A DNA stretch of 64,000 bases from assembly GCA_020161065.1 (NCBI GenBank), contig JAIUPH010000037.1, forward strand, positions 1 to 64,000, written 5' to 3'. Below, in pieces: positions 37,570-47,452 of this stretch. A program made the translations under genes and the position numbers. This DNA comes from Pseudomonadota bacterium. Lineage in GTDB: Bacteria; Pseudomonadota; Gammaproteobacteria; Burkholderiales; Burkholderiaceae_C. The number at the start of each line of letters is the position of its first letter. The first letter of the stretch is position 1. The notes beneath the pieces were generated by a model, which saw only the letters and a program-made list of their open reading frames with translations, was not told the DNA's origin and searched no databases.

Positions 37570-37633
37570 CAAGGCGGGCTGTCGCCGGCGACGAGCGCCG
37601 GCCGTCAGCGGCTCGGCCCCGCGATCCGAGCGG

Positions 37634-38137
37634 TCATTCGCCGAGCAAGAGCCGCATCTGCACGGCGTCGTAATAGACGCCGTCGAAGCGCATGGCGCGC
37701 GACTTCAGCGCTTCGTGGCGGAAGCCCAGCTTCTCGTACAGCGCGATGGCGCGGTGGTTGTCGGCGCGCGCTTCCAGTTCGATGCGGGTCAGGCCTTTGC
37801 GCCAGGCCTTCTCGATGCACGCCGCCAGCAACTGGGTGCCGAGACCGCGTCCGCGGTAGTCGGGATGCACGCCCATGCCGAGCGATCCGCAGTGGCTGAT
37901 GGCGTGCGCCCAGGCCGGAAAGATGTCGGCCCAGCCGACGACGCGCTCGCCGTCGAGCGCGAAGAACTGGATCGCATCGTCGGCCACGCTGGCGCTGACG
38001 AAAGCCTGGATGCGTTCGAGCGGCAGCGCTTCCACCTGCGCCAGGTAGCGGCGCTCGCGGGCGACGACGTCCAGGCATTCGCGGTAGCTCGCGGCGAAGC
38101 GTTCGTGCACCAGGACGATGGACAGCATGGGCGCCAT
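37634..38137 (-). CDS. GNAT family N-acetyltransferase
   Basis: A 167-residue acetyltransferase. The acetyl-CoA motif A is LGMGVHPDYRGRGLGTQLLAA, followed by LTRIELEARADNHRAIALYEKLGF, the RimI/PhnO-like arrangement. It starts at ATG 38137 or the in-frame ATG 38128; the first is used. The acceptor is unknown. Between it and the next LysR gene are 134 bases with nothing I recognise. Confidence 0.87.
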   Translation of the reverse strand: MAPMLSIVLVHERFAASYRECLDVVARERRYLAQVEALPLERIQAFVSASVADDAIQFFALDGERVVGWADIFPAWAHAISHCGSLGMGVHPDYRGRGLGTQLLAACIEKAWRKGLTRIELEARADNHRAIALYEKLGFRHEALKSRAMRFDGVYYDAVQMRLLLGE

Positions 38138-38271
38138 TGTCAGCCCAGCGCCTGCGCCATCGACCGCGCCGTGAACATGGCTCCCCGCGCGCCGTCGCCG
38201 CCTTCGACCGACGCGACGAGCCGCCCGCCGTCTGACACCAAGGCCACGAGCCCGATTCGCGCGGTGCGCAG

Positions 38272-39153
38272 CTACATCGCCTGCCGGACGAACGTCCTCA
38301 TGAAGCCCGCGAAGGCTTCGGCCGGCGGCGACAACGACCTGCGCGCGAGACGATGGGCGAAGACCTCGCGCACGAACAGCGGCTCGACGAGCGGCAGCAT
38401 CTGCAGATCCCAGGCCTTCACCAGCGGCTTCGAATAGGTGGGGCAGGCCGTGACGCCTTGCCCGGCGGCGACCATGCCCAGCGCCGTGGTCATGTAGGAG
38501 ACCTCGTGCACGACCGAAGGGGCCGAGTGGCCCAGTTCGAGACGCAAGTCCGACATGAAATCGCGCGTCGGGGCGATGAACGGCAACTGGCGCACGTCGC
38601 TCCATCGAACCTTCTTGCGCCGGGCCAGTGGATGATCCGGCGGGCAGACGAGCCAGTGGGCGTCGTCCAGCAAGGTCGACCGCTCGATGCCCGGCGTGGG
38701 AACGCCGGGTCCGAGCGCCAGATCGACTTCGCCTCGCTCCAGGATCTCCAGCAGTTGCTCGGGCAGGGTGTCGACCAGCTTCACTTCGATCCCCGGGAAG
38801 GCGGCGAGAAAGGAACCGATCGCGCGCGGCATCAGGGTGCAGGCCAGCATTTGAGGCGCGGCGATGCGCACGCGGCCGCGCTTGTTCTCGCGCAGCCTGG
38901 TGACGCTGCCGACGCCGTCCTGAAGTTCCGCCAACACCCGTTGCACATAGGGCATGAAATCGCGCCCGGCATCGGTCAGATGGTTGCGCCGCGTCTGGCG
39001 GTCGAGCACCCGTACACCGAGGGCGCCCTCCAACTCGCGGACCAGCACGGACAGCGCCGACTGCGTCAGATGCAGCGCGCGCGCCGCCTCGGTGAAGCTT
39101 CCCGTGCGCGCCACCGCGTCGAATGCCCTGAGCTGCTTCAACGTGATCTGCAT
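38272..39153 (-). CDS. LysR family transcriptional regulator of the divergent catabolic operon
   Basis: A 293-residue LysR protein. The winged helix-turn-helix is at residues about 3-60 (ITLKQLRAFDAVARTGSFTEAARALHLTQSALSVLVRELEGALG) and the effector domain follows. It is divergent from a seven-kilobase catabolic operon; the gap holds an inverted repeat TCAAA-N8-TTTGA, a fair LysR target. It probably activates that operon in response to the substrate (family knowledge plus position). Confidence 0.9.
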   Translation of the reverse strand: MQITLKQLRAFDAVARTGSFTEAARALHLTQSALSVLVRELEGALGVRVLDRQTRRNHLTDAGRDFMPYVQRVLAELQDGVGSVTRLRENKRGRVRIAAPQMLACTLMPRAIGSFLAAFPGIEVKLVDTLPEQLLEILERGEVDLALGPGVPTPGIERSTLLDDAHWLVCPPDHPLARRKKVRWSDVRQLPFIAPTRDFMSDLRLELGHSAPSVVHEVSYMTTALGMVAAGQGVTACPTYSKPLVKAWDLQMLPLVEPLFVREVFAHRLARRSLSPPAEAFAGFMRTFVRQAM

Positions 39154-39173
39154 GAAAAATCCTCATGAACGGA

Positions 39174-39191
39174 TCAAAACAATGCGTTTGA
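39174..39191. promoter_or_regulatory. Candidate LysR binding site
   Basis: TCAAA (39174-39178) and TTTGA (39187-39191) form an inverted repeat in the LysR/VOC gap, overlapping the -35 element of the operon promoter. Two TCATGA hexamers flank it at 39163-39168 and 39193-39198, exactly 30 bases apart. Confidence 0.45.
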
Positions 39192-39216
39192 CTCATGATA
39201 GTGGGCCCTCTCTAAT
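39188..39216 (+). promoter_or_regulatory. Sigma-70 promoter of the LysR-controlled operon
   Basis: TTGACT (39188-39193), a 17-base spacer and TCTAAT (39211-39216) give a near-consensus promoter, rare in this GC-rich window. The -10 contains the ATG at 39215, so transcription should start near 39223. This argues for translation from GTG 39239, preceded by AAGGAGA (39224-39230). Confidence 0.6.
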
Positions 39217-39238
39217 GGCGGGCAAGGAGACGACGCAC

Positions 39239-39793
39239 GTGGACAAATTCATTGCCATCGAGGGCCTGCATCACTTTGCCTGGCGCTGCCGCGACTGCGA
39301 GGAAACCCGCCACTTCTACGAGGACCTGCTGGGCTTGCCGCTGGTGCACGTCATCAAGTCGGATGTCGTGCCCAGCACCGGCGAATACTGTCCTTACGTG
39401 CACATCTTCTTCCAGATGCGCGACGGTTCGTACATCGCCTTCTTCGATCTTGGCGACAACGCCAAGGCGCTGCCGTCGCCGAACACGCCGGACTGGGTCA
39501 ACCATCTGGCGCTGCGTGTCGGCTCGGTGGAAGACGTGCAGGCGGCCAAGCGCCGGCTCGAAGCGGCCGGCGTCCCGGTGGTCGGCGTGACCGACCACCA
39601 CATCATCCAGTCGATCTACTTCTTCGATCCGAACGGCATTCGGCTGGAGCTGACCACGCCCACCGTGGATGACGCGAAGATGAACGAACTGGCCCAACAG
39701 GCGCACCAGCAAGTGCGTGAATGGACGGCACTGAAAGCCGAGCGCCTGGCATCGGCGGCGGCGGCAAGACGCGAAGGCGCGGTTGCGCCATGA
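39239..39793 (+). CDS. VOC family protein (possible extradiol dioxygenase)
   Basis: A 184-residue single-unit VOC protein. Possible metal ligands are His11 or His12 (GLHHFAW), His89 (WVNHLALRV) and Glu137 (NGIRLELTT). Start GTG 39239 is chosen because AAGGAGA sits nine bases upstream and an in-frame ATG at 39215 lies within the promoter -10. It is the first gene of the operon and overlaps the hydrolase gene by ATGA. Ring cleavage next to a flavin hydroxylase is plausible but unproven. Confidence 0.82.
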   Translation: MDKFIAIEGLHHFAWRCRDCEETRHFYEDLLGLPLVHVIKSDVVPSTGEYCPYVHIFFQMRDGSYIAFFDLGDNAKALPSPNTPDWVNHLALRVGSVEDVQAAKRRLEAAGVPVVGVTDHHIIQSIYFFDPNGIRLELTTPTVDDAKMNELAQQAHQQVREWTALKAERLASAAAARREGAVAP

Positions 39794-40944
39794 ACTCGAT
39801 ACCGCTGCAGCTTGCGGTCATCGACGTCAAGCCGGGCGCGGCGCTGGAGAGCCAATCCGGCTTGCAGATGATGCGCCCGCGCATCTATGGCGCGCTGGCG
39901 CAGCCGCCCGGGCGCCAGTCGGTCGCCGCCATTGTGATGCACCCGACCAGCAACTTCATGGGGCACTACCTGCTGCAGCCGCTGGCACGGCGCGGCATCG
40001 CGTGCATGGGCCTGAACTCGCGCTACGCCGGCAACGACACCTTGCTGTTGATGGAGCGCGTCATCCAGGATCTCGGCGCGGGCGTGCGCCATCTGCGCGA
40101 CCAGGGTTACGACAAGGTGGTGCTGATCGGCAACTCGGGCGGCGCCTCGTTGTCGGCCTTCTACCAGGCGCAGGCGGAACAGCTGAGCATCGAGCGCATG
40201 CTCGACGGCGATCCTGCCGGCCTGTCGCCGCAGGATCTGCCGCCGGTCGACGGGCTGGCGCTGTGCGCGGCGCACGAAGGCCGCTCGACGCTGATGCGCA
40301 ACTGGATCGACCCGTCGGTCATCGACGAGCACGACGCGCTCGCCGCCGACCCGGCGCTGGACCTGTTCGATCCCGCGCACCGTCCGTTCAGCGGCGAGTT
40401 CCTGGCCCGCTTCAGACAGGCGCAGGCGGCGCGGCTGCAGCGCCTCGAGGACTGGGTCGACGCGCGGCTGCGCCTGCTGCGGGCACAAACGATGCCGGGG
40501 CATGCGCGCGACGAGACCTTCGTCATCCACCGCACGCATGCCGACCCGCGCTGCCTCGACCTGTCGATCGAGCCCAACGATCGGCAACTCGGCAGCGTCT
40601 GGGGCAACGGCATCGACGGCGCGCGGGCGGTGAACTACGCCGCCAGCCAGATGGGGCGCATCACCTCGCTGACGGGCTTCCTGTCTCAATGGTCGTCGCG
40701 GTCGCGCGCCGACGGTCCGGCCAACCTGGCGCGCACCAGTGTGCCGGTGCTGCTGTGCACGTACACCGCCGACCAGTCGACCTTCCCGAGCACCCGCGAC
40801 GCCTGGCTGCGGGCGGGCGGCGGCGAGGCCGGCGGGCGCATCCGCAATGTCGACATCGTCGGCGGCAACCACTATCTGGCGGGACAGTCGGAGCTGGTCG
40901 AGCAGACGGCCGACGCCATGGCCGACTGGATGCGGCGCCTGTAA
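39790..40944 (+). CDS. Alpha/beta hydrolase
   Basis: A 384-residue hydrolase. The nucleophile elbow is VLIGNSGGAS with Ser116; the oxyanion region is VMHPTSNFMGHY, and the catalytic His is probably in VGGNHYLAGQ near the C-terminus. It is longer than ring-fission product hydrolases (about 280 residues) because of an insert between about 130 and 290. Coupled to the VOC gene, it may hydrolyse a ring-fission product or ester. Confidence 0.8.
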   Translation: MNSIPLQLAVIDVKPGAALESQSGLQMMRPRIYGALAQPPGRQSVAAIVMHPTSNFMGHYLLQPLARRGIACMGLNSRYAGNDTLLLMERVIQDLGAGVRHLRDQGYDKVVLIGNSGGASLSAFYQAQAEQLSIERMLDGDPAGLSPQDLPPVDGLALCAAHEGRSTLMRNWIDPSVIDEHDALAADPALDLFDPAHRPFSGEFLARFRQAQAARLQRLEDWVDARLRLLRAQTMPGHARDETFVIHRTHADPRCLDLSIEPNDRQLGSVWGNGIDGARAVNYAASQMGRITSLTGFLSQWSSRSRADGPANLARTSVPVLLCTYTADQSTFPSTRDAWLRAGGGEAGGRIRNVDIVGGNHYLAGQSELVEQTADAMADWMRRL

Positions 40945-41044
40945 CCGCCACCGCAGCCGCCGAACGCGCCGGCGGCATCTGAACCGACTCACGCCGGGAT
41001 CCTCGGGGCGATCCCTGCCGATGCCTTCATGGAGACGACATTCG

Positions 41045-42724
41045 ATGAACGAACCCATTCGCTTCGCGCCGCCGTATCAGCTGCCGACCTATGACTTCCA
41101 GCCGCCGGCCGATCTCGGCGACGGCCCGCGCAGACGCTACCCGATCGTGATCGTCGGCGCCGGTCCGGCCGGGCTGACGCTGGCCTGCGACCTGGCGCAG
41201 CGGGGCGTGGCCTCGGTGTTGATCGACGAGGACGATACGGTCGGCGTGCGGGGCGCCTCGTCACGCGGGATCTGCTACGCGCAGAAGAGCCTCGAGATCC
41301 TCGAGCGCATGGAGGTCGGCGATCGCGCCGTGGCCAAGGGCGTGGCCTGGTCGCTGGGCCGCACGCTGTCGGGCGACCACGAGGTCTACAACTTCAACCT
41401 GCAGGCGCACAGTGTCTCCGAGCAACCGCCGTTCGTGAACCTGCAGCAGTTCTATCTGGAGTGGTTCCTGGTCGACCGCATCCAGGCGCTGGGCCTGACC
41501 GATCTGCGCTGGAAAAGCCGCGTCACCGGCGTCGAGGAAAGGGATGACTGCGTCGTCGTGCAGGTCGAGACGCCCGCCGGTAGCTACGCGCTGGAGGCCC
41601 GGTACCTGGTCGACGGTACCGGCGTGAACAGCGTCATCCGCACGCAGCTGGGCGTGCAGACCCATGCCTCGCGCAGTGCCGACCGCTGGTGCATCACCGA
41701 CGTACGCTTCGCGAAGCCGCTGCCGGTCGAGCGCTGGACCTGGGTCGACGCGCCGTTCAACGAAGGGCGTGCGGTCTGGCAGCACCTGATGCCCGACGAC
41801 GTCTGGCGCATCGACTACCAGATGCCCGAAGATGCCGATATCGAGACGATCAGCAAGCCCGAGGTGGCCGGTGCCCGGCTGCGCGCGCAACTGGGCGCCG
41901 ATGTCGAGTTCGAGTTCGTCTGGATCGGGCCCTATCAGTACCGCGACCACCTGCTCGACGACTTCAGGCACCACCGCATCTTCTTCGTCGGCGATGCCGC
42001 ACACGTCGTCAGTCCTTTCGGGGCGCGCGGCGGCAACACCGGCATGCAGGACGCCGCCAACCTCGGCTGGAAACTGGCACTGGTCGCTGGAGGCCAGGCC
42101 CCCGAGACGCTGCTCGACAGCTACAGCGCCGAACGGCAGCCGGCCTGCGCCGAGAACCTGGAAGTCACCTCGCGCTCGGCGCGCTTCCTGGCACCCGCGA
42201 CGCCGGCCGAACACACGCTGCGCCGCGCGGCGCTGAACCTGGCCCGCGAGCATGCGTTCGCGCGCCCGCTGATCAATACCGGCCGCATGTCGGTGGCCAA
42301 CGACTATCCGGTTTCCGCGTGGCTGCGCCAGGGTGCGCGCAGCGTGCAGAACGTGCCGCTGGTCCATGCCGACGGCACGCCGACCAGCGTCATGAAGCTG
42401 CTGCGCGCGGGCACCCGCTGCCTCGGCCTGTGGCTGCACCCCGATCCCGACCTCGCCGCCCAGGCGGCCGAACGGCTGCGCGGGCTGCCGATCGACCTCT
42501 ACGCGATCGGCGACGGCTGCGCATTGCCAGGCTTGCGCGACGAGGCCGGCGTGCTGGCGCGGCACCTCGGCGCGCCGCCGAGCGGCGCGGCAGGAAGCTT
42601 CTTCCTCGTTCGGCCCGACGCCTACTTGGCGGCGAGCGTCTCCAACGCGACGCCCGACGCCATCCATTCGGCACTGCAAACGACCCTCGGCCTCGTCAAC
42701 GAATCGATCGGAGCTCCCGCATGA
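41045..42724 (+). CDS. FAD-dependent aromatic monooxygenase (MhpA/PobA-like)
   Basis: A 559-residue class A flavoprotein hydroxylase. It has the FAD motif VIVGAGPAGLTLACDLAQRG (about 34-53), the conserved DG region (VDGTGVNS) and FFVGDAAHVVSPFGARGGNTGMQDAANL. The C-terminal thioredoxin-like part is typical of MhpA-type enzymes (3-(3-hydroxyphenyl)propionate hydroxylase), without its active Cys. It would add a hydroxyl to a phenolic ring before cleavage. Start ATG 41045 is used; the stop overlaps the DUF2783 gene by four bases. Confidence 0.9.
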   Translation: MNEPIRFAPPYQLPTYDFQPPADLGDGPRRRYPIVIVGAGPAGLTLACDLAQRGVASVLIDEDDTVGVRGASSRGICYAQKSLEILERMEVGDRAVAKGVAWSLGRTLSGDHEVYNFNLQAHSVSEQPPFVNLQQFYLEWFLVDRIQALGLTDLRWKSRVTGVEERDDCVVVQVETPAGSYALEARYLVDGTGVNSVIRTQLGVQTHASRSADRWCITDVRFAKPLPVERWTWVDAPFNEGRAVWQHLMPDDVWRIDYQMPEDADIETISKPEVAGARLRAQLGADVEFEFVWIGPYQYRDHLLDDFRHHRIFFVGDAAHVVSPFGARGGNTGMQDAANLGWKLALVAGGQAPETLLDSYSAERQPACAENLEVTSRSARFLAPATPAEHTLRRAALNLAREHAFARPLINTGRMSVANDYPVSAWLRQGARSVQNVPLVHADGTPTSVMKLLRAGTRCLGLWLHPDPDLAAQAAERLRGLPIDLYAIGDGCALPGLRDEAGVLARHLGAPPSGAAGSFFLVRPDAYLAASVSNATPDAIHSALQTTLGLVNESIGAPA

Positions 42725-42921
42725 ACTCGCAACCCAACATTCCTGATGCCGACGGCTTCTACGCCGCGCTCGTCAAGGCCCATGGCGGCCTGACCGACGC
42801 GCAAAGCGCGGAGCTGAATGCCGGCCTCGTCTTCCTGCTCGCCAACCAGTGCGGCGACCAGTCGACGCTGCTGGCCTGCATCGACGCCGCGCGCGCTTGC
42901 CTCGGAGAACTGCAGTCATGA
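42721..42921 (+). CDS. DUF2783 domain-containing small protein
   Basis: A 66-residue helical protein (DADGFYAALVKAHGGLTDAQ, then LNAGLVFLLANQCGD). It belongs to DUF2783, a family recurrently found beside flavin monooxygenases, as here, and of unknown role. It overlaps both neighbours by ATGA junctions (start in the monooxygenase stop, stop in the next start), so it is tightly co-translated. A small accessory or stabilising subunit is a guess. Confidence 0.82.
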   Translation: MNSQPNIPDADGFYAALVKAHGGLTDAQSAELNAGLVFLLANQCGDQSTLLACIDAARACLGELQS

Positions 42922-43898
42922 ACACGCGCTCGACTGCCCAGGACGCCAAACCCTCGTTCGCCTCGGCCTCGGACCTGAAGGAGCAGAAACCGCAGGTCCA
43001 GCAACTCGCGCCGGGCGTGTTCGGCTACATCAGCGAATTCGATCCCAATTGCGGCTTCGTCATCGGCGACGATCACGTCGTGGCGATCGACACGCGGCCC
43101 ACGCCGCGGATGGCGCGCGATTTCCTGCGGGCCATCGCCAGCGTCACCGACAAGCCGGTCAAGTTCATCGTGCTGACGCACTACCACGCGGTGCGCGTGA
43201 TGGGTGCCAGCGCCTTTGCTGACGTGCAGGCCATCATCGCCAGCCAGGCCACCGCCGACTGGGTGCAGTCGCGCGGACAGGCCGATTTCGACTCGGAAGT
43301 CGGCCGCTTTCCGCGCCTGTTCGAGGGCGTCGACGAGGTGCCCGGGCTCACGGTGCCGACCATCACCTTCGAGCGCCGGCTGCGCATCAGGGCCGGCCGC
43401 CGCGAGATCCATCTCGAATGCCTCGGGCGCGGCCATTCCAGCGGCGACACCGTCGCCTGGCTGCCCGACTGCGGCGTTCTGTTCGCCGGCGACGTGGTGG
43501 AGAACCACTGCGGCGTCTACGCCGGCGACGCCTACATCCGCGACTGGACCGACACGCTCGAAGCGGTTCGCATGCTGCAGCCGAAGACGCTGGTTCCCGG
43601 CCGCGGGGCCGTGCTGCGCGATCCGGCGGCCTGTGCCGAGGCGATCAACGGCACGCGCGACTTCCTGCGCACGCTGCTCGACAGCGTGCAAGCGGGCCTC
43701 GATCGCCGGGAGGACCTGAAGGCCTGCTTCGGGCGCGCCGCGGCCGCGATGGCGCCCCGTTTCGGCCAATGGCCGGTCTTCCAGCACGTGCTGCCGTTCG
43801 ACGTGTCGCGGGCCTTCGACGAGCTGACCGGCATCGAACACCCGCGGATCTGGACCGCCGAACGCGACCAGGAACTCTGGAAGATCCTGCGCGGCTGA
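42918..43898 (+). CDS. Metallo-beta-lactamase-fold protein with degenerate metal site
   Basis: A 326-residue MBL-fold protein. The first motif, normally HxHxDH, reads His88-Tyr-His90-Ala-Val-Arg, so both Asp and the fourth-position His are missing. His173 (GRGHSSGD) and Asp192 (LFAGDVVE) remain, but the late ligand region reads PGRG where hydrolases have His. Zinc binding is therefore reduced or altered; a single-metal enzyme or a non-hydrolytic partner is possible. It is coupled to DUF2783. Confidence 0.82.
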   Translation: MNTRSTAQDAKPSFASASDLKEQKPQVQQLAPGVFGYISEFDPNCGFVIGDDHVVAIDTRPTPRMARDFLRAIASVTDKPVKFIVLTHYHAVRVMGASAFADVQAIIASQATADWVQSRGQADFDSEVGRFPRLFEGVDEVPGLTVPTITFERRLRIRAGRREIHLECLGRGHSSGDTVAWLPDCGVLFAGDVVENHCGVYAGDAYIRDWTDTLEAVRMLQPKTLVPGRGAVLRDPAACAEAINGTRDFLRTLLDSVQAGLDRREDLKACFGRAAAAMAPRFGQWPVFQHVLPFDVSRAFDELTGIEHPRIWTAERDQELWKILRG

Positions 43899-44006
43899 CG
43901 CACCGCGCCGCCCCCGACACCCTGATCGCGAGGCCTCGCCCATTCACCGGGGCCGCGCCGCGCACGCCGCGAAGGCGTTGCCGATCCCCACCTGAGGAGC
44001 ATCATC

Positions 44007-45401
44007 ATGTCCAACCCGGACGCCCTGCAGACGCGCGCCATCACGCGCGAAGACAAGAAGGTCCTTTCGGCAACCCTGGTCGGCACCGCCATCGAGTGGT
44101 ACGACTTCTTCATCTACGCCCAGGCCGCAAGTCTCATCTTCGCGCCGATGTTCTTCGCGCCGCTCGTCGACGACAAGCCCGGGCTGTCGCAGCTGCTCGC
44201 CTTCGTCACCGTCGGCATCTCCTTCCTGTTCCGGCCGCTCGGCGCCGTCGTCTGCGGCTACCTCGGCGACAAGATCGGCCGCAAGGCGGTGCTGGTCATC
44301 ACGCTGATCCTGATGGGCAGCGCGACCGTGCTGATCGGCCTGCTGCCGAGCTATGCGCAGATCGGCGTCTGGGCGCCGGTGCTGCTGGTGCTGCTGCGCG
44401 TGATCCAGGGCTTCTCGGCCGGCGGCGAATGGGGCGGTGCGGCCCTGATGGCCGTCGAGCATGCACCGCTGAACAAGCGCAGTTGGTTCGGCGCCTTTCC
44501 GCAGGTCGGCGTGCCGCTGGGCATGGTGCTGGCCACCGGCGTGCTGCTGGCCGTCACGCTGGCCGTGGGCCGGGAGCAGTTCGTCGAGTGGGGCTGGCGG
44601 ATTCCGTTCCTGTTCTCGGTCGTCCTGATCCTGGTCGGCACCTTCATCCGGCGCACGGTCGAGGAATCGCCCGTCTTCGAGCAGATGCAGAAGCGGCGCA
44701 AGGAATCGGCCATGCCGCTGGCCGACCTGCTGCGCCACCATCGCAAGCCGATCGTCCTGTCGGCGCTGACCTTCGTCGCGAACAACGCCGCCGGCTACAT
44801 CCTGCTGGCCTTCGTGCTCAGCTACGGCCAGAAGTCCGTCGGGCTGTCCGCCCCGGACGTCCTGACGATCAGCACGATCGCCGCCGCCGGATGGATCGTG
44901 TTCACGCTGCTGGGCGGCATGCTCGGCGACCGCATCGGCCGCGTGCGCACCTTCCAGCTCGGCTATGTGCTGCTCGCCCTGTGGGCGATTCCGATGTGGT
45001 GGCTGATCGACTCGAAGAGCCACGCGCTGTTCCTGCTGGCCGCCGTCGGGCTCACGCTGCCGCTGGGCATCACCTATGGCCCGCAGGCCGCCTTGTACGC
45101 CGAGCTGTTCCCGGCCCGGGTGCGCTACTCGGGCGTTTCGATCAGCTACGCGCTCGGCTCGATCCTCGGCGGTGCCTTCGCGCCGACCATCGCGCAGGCG
45201 CTGATGACGACGTTCAACCAGTCGTGGACGGTCGGCCTGTACCTGCTCGTGCTGTCGATCGTCTCGATCGTCTCGGTGTCGCTGATCAAGGATCCGATGG
45301 GCGTGGACCTGAACATCAAGGAAGTGCACGTCGAGAACCTCCGGGCGCACCCGGAAGCGGCTCTCCGCGACCATGGCGTGGCGGGCGAACCGGCTGCCTG
45401 A
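44007..45401 (+). CDS. MFS transporter, metabolite:H+ symporter (MHS) family
   Basis: A 464-residue twelve-helix inner-membrane transporter. MHS signatures are TAIEWYDFFIYAQAASLIF, FRPLGAVVCGYLGDKIGRK and RVIQGFSAGGEWGGAALMAVEH. These carriers import aromatic or other organic acids with protons. It closes the LysR-controlled operon after a 108-base gap, so the operon probably includes its own substrate uptake. It is convergent with the sensor kinase gene 12 bases on. Confidence 0.92.
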   Translation: MSNPDALQTRAITREDKKVLSATLVGTAIEWYDFFIYAQAASLIFAPMFFAPLVDDKPGLSQLLAFVTVGISFLFRPLGAVVCGYLGDKIGRKAVLVITLILMGSATVLIGLLPSYAQIGVWAPVLLVLLRVIQGFSAGGEWGGAALMAVEHAPLNKRSWFGAFPQVGVPLGMVLATGVLLAVTLAVGREQFVEWGWRIPFLFSVVLILVGTFIRRTVEESPVFEQMQKRRKESAMPLADLLRHHRKPIVLSALTFVANNAAGYILLAFVLSYGQKSVGLSAPDVLTISTIAAAGWIVFTLLGGMLGDRIGRVRTFQLGYVLLALWAIPMWWLIDSKSHALFLLAAVGLTLPLGITYGPQAALYAELFPARVRYSGVSISYALGSILGGAFAPTIAQALMTTFNQSWTVGLYLLVLSIVSIVSVSLIKDPMGVDLNIKEVHVENLRAHPEAALRDHGVAGEPAA

Positions 45402-45413
45402 GCCCGGCCGGCG

Positions 45414-47452
45414 TCAAGCCAGCGCCTCCGCCTTCAAGCGCACCGTGAACACCGCGCCGCGCGCGCCGTCGCCGCGGTTGGCGGCCGTGATGTCGCCGCC
45501 GTAGCGCTCCACCAGGCTGCGGCTGATCCACAGGCCCAGGCCGGTGCCGTCGCGCTTGCGGGTGACGAAGGGCTGGAACAGCTGGGCCAGCAGCTCGGGC
45601 GCCAGGCCGGGGCCGGTGTCGGCCACGTCGACCAGCACCTCGTCGCCGTCGTCGCGCACGCTCAAGCCCAGCACGCCGCCTTCGGGCATCGCGTGGATGG
45701 CGTTGACCAGCAGGTTGATCAGCACCTGCTGCAGTTCCTGGCGGTTGATCGCCACGGCGCGCCGGCTGTCGTCGCGGCGGCGCACCTCGATGCGCGTGCG
45801 CGCCAGCAAATGGCCCACCAGCACCAGGCTGTCGCTGATGACGGCGGCCGGCTGCAGGCTGTCGACATAACCGGCGAACTCGGTGGGCCTGGCGAACTGC
45901 AAAAGCTGGGTGACGATCAGCCGCATGCGCTCGATCTGCTCGTCGACCAGCTTCAGCTCGGCGGCCGCCGGCGCGGCGGCCGGGCCCAGCAGTTCGCGCA
46001 GCAGGTCCAGGTTGCCCTGGATCACGGCGATCGGGTTGTTGATCTCGTGCGCGACGCTGGCGGTGAGCTGGCCCACGGCGGCCAGCTTCTCGTTGCGCAC
46101 CAGGTGGGCCTGGGCGTCGGCCAGCGCGCGCGTGCGCTCGGCCACCTTGGCGTCGAGCTCGGCGTTCCAGCGCCGTAGCTCGCGCGTGTTGCCGTCGATC
46201 ACGCCGAGCAGCCGGTCCAGGTGGCCGGCCAGGCGGCCGATCTCGTCGCCGCTGGCCACCGTGCCGACGCGCGCATCCAGCGCGCCGGCTTCCACGCGCT
46301 GCATGGTCGCTTCCATCTGCTCCAGCGGGCGGAAGATGCTGCGCGCCCAGCGCAGCGAGACGACGGCGGCCGTCACCATCACGCCGAAGAACAGCAGCCC
46401 GATGCCGGCCAGCCCGGCCACCTTGACGCGCGTGAACGGCGCCTGCAGGAAGCCGACGTAGAGCATGCCGACGCGCCGGCCGCTGCCGTCGGCCAGCGGC
46501 TGGTAGGCCGAGACGTACCAGTCGTTGACGACGAAGGCCTGGTCCAGCCAGGTGCGGCCTTCGCCGAGCACGCTGTCGCGCACGGTCTGCGAGACGCGGG
46601 TGCCGATGGCGCGCTCTTCGCCGGCCGGCCCGAACAGCCGCACGTTGGTGCTGACGCGCACGTCGTCGACGAACAGCGTGGCCGTGCCCAGGCTGCCGAA
46701 GGGCAGGGCGCCTTCGGGGTAGACGATCTCGTTGATGTGGTCGATGAAGCCGAGGTTGCGGTTGAGCAGCACGCCGGCCTGCACGTGGCCGATGGTGCGG
46801 CCTTGCGCGTCGCGCACGGCCTGGGTGGACAGCAGCACCAGCGCGCGGTCTTCCTGCGTGCGCTGCGTGGGCGCGGCGTTGAGCGTGTTGACCAGCGGCA
46901 CCGGCACGCGCGAGCGCAGCGCCGGCGCCAGCAGCGCCACCTGGTCGGGCTGCAGCAGTTCCACGCTGGTGTGGTCGCCGGCCTTGGCCAGGCTGCGCAT
47001 GCTGCTGAGGAAGGCGGGCGACTGGCGGTCGACCGTCGCGGCGGGGCCGTTGTCGGTCATGCGCAGCAGGCCGTCGGGGCCGCGCAGGTTGATGAAGTCC
47101 AGCCGCTCGCGCTGGCGCAGCCGCTGCAGCAGCGCCACCAGGTCGGCCTGCGGGTCGGCCAGCGCCGATTGCAGCGCCGCCGATTCGGCCAAGCCGCGCG
47201 TGCTGGCGCCCACCTCGGCCAGCACGCGCTCGAAGTAGCCCTGGGCCACCGCGAGGTCGGAGCGCACCTTGGTGACGAGCAAGCGGTCCATCGCCTCGTT
47301 GCTCCATAACAGCAGAATCACGCCCAACGCCGGCAGCACCACCAGCAGCGGCAGCAGCACCATCAGCAGCAGCTTGTTGCGGATGCTCAAGCCCGCGAAG
47401 CCTTTCACGCCGGTCGTCACGCCGGTCGTCACGCCGGTCGTTGCGCCTGCGG

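Noticed and set aside
38138-38271. Possible small gene between GNAT and LysR
   Set aside because: No frame with a plausible start, ribosome site or recognisable product was seen.
39215-39238. ATG 39215 as the VOC start
   Set aside because: It lies in the -10 of a near-consensus promoter and has no ribosome site; GTG 39239 has AAGGAGA.
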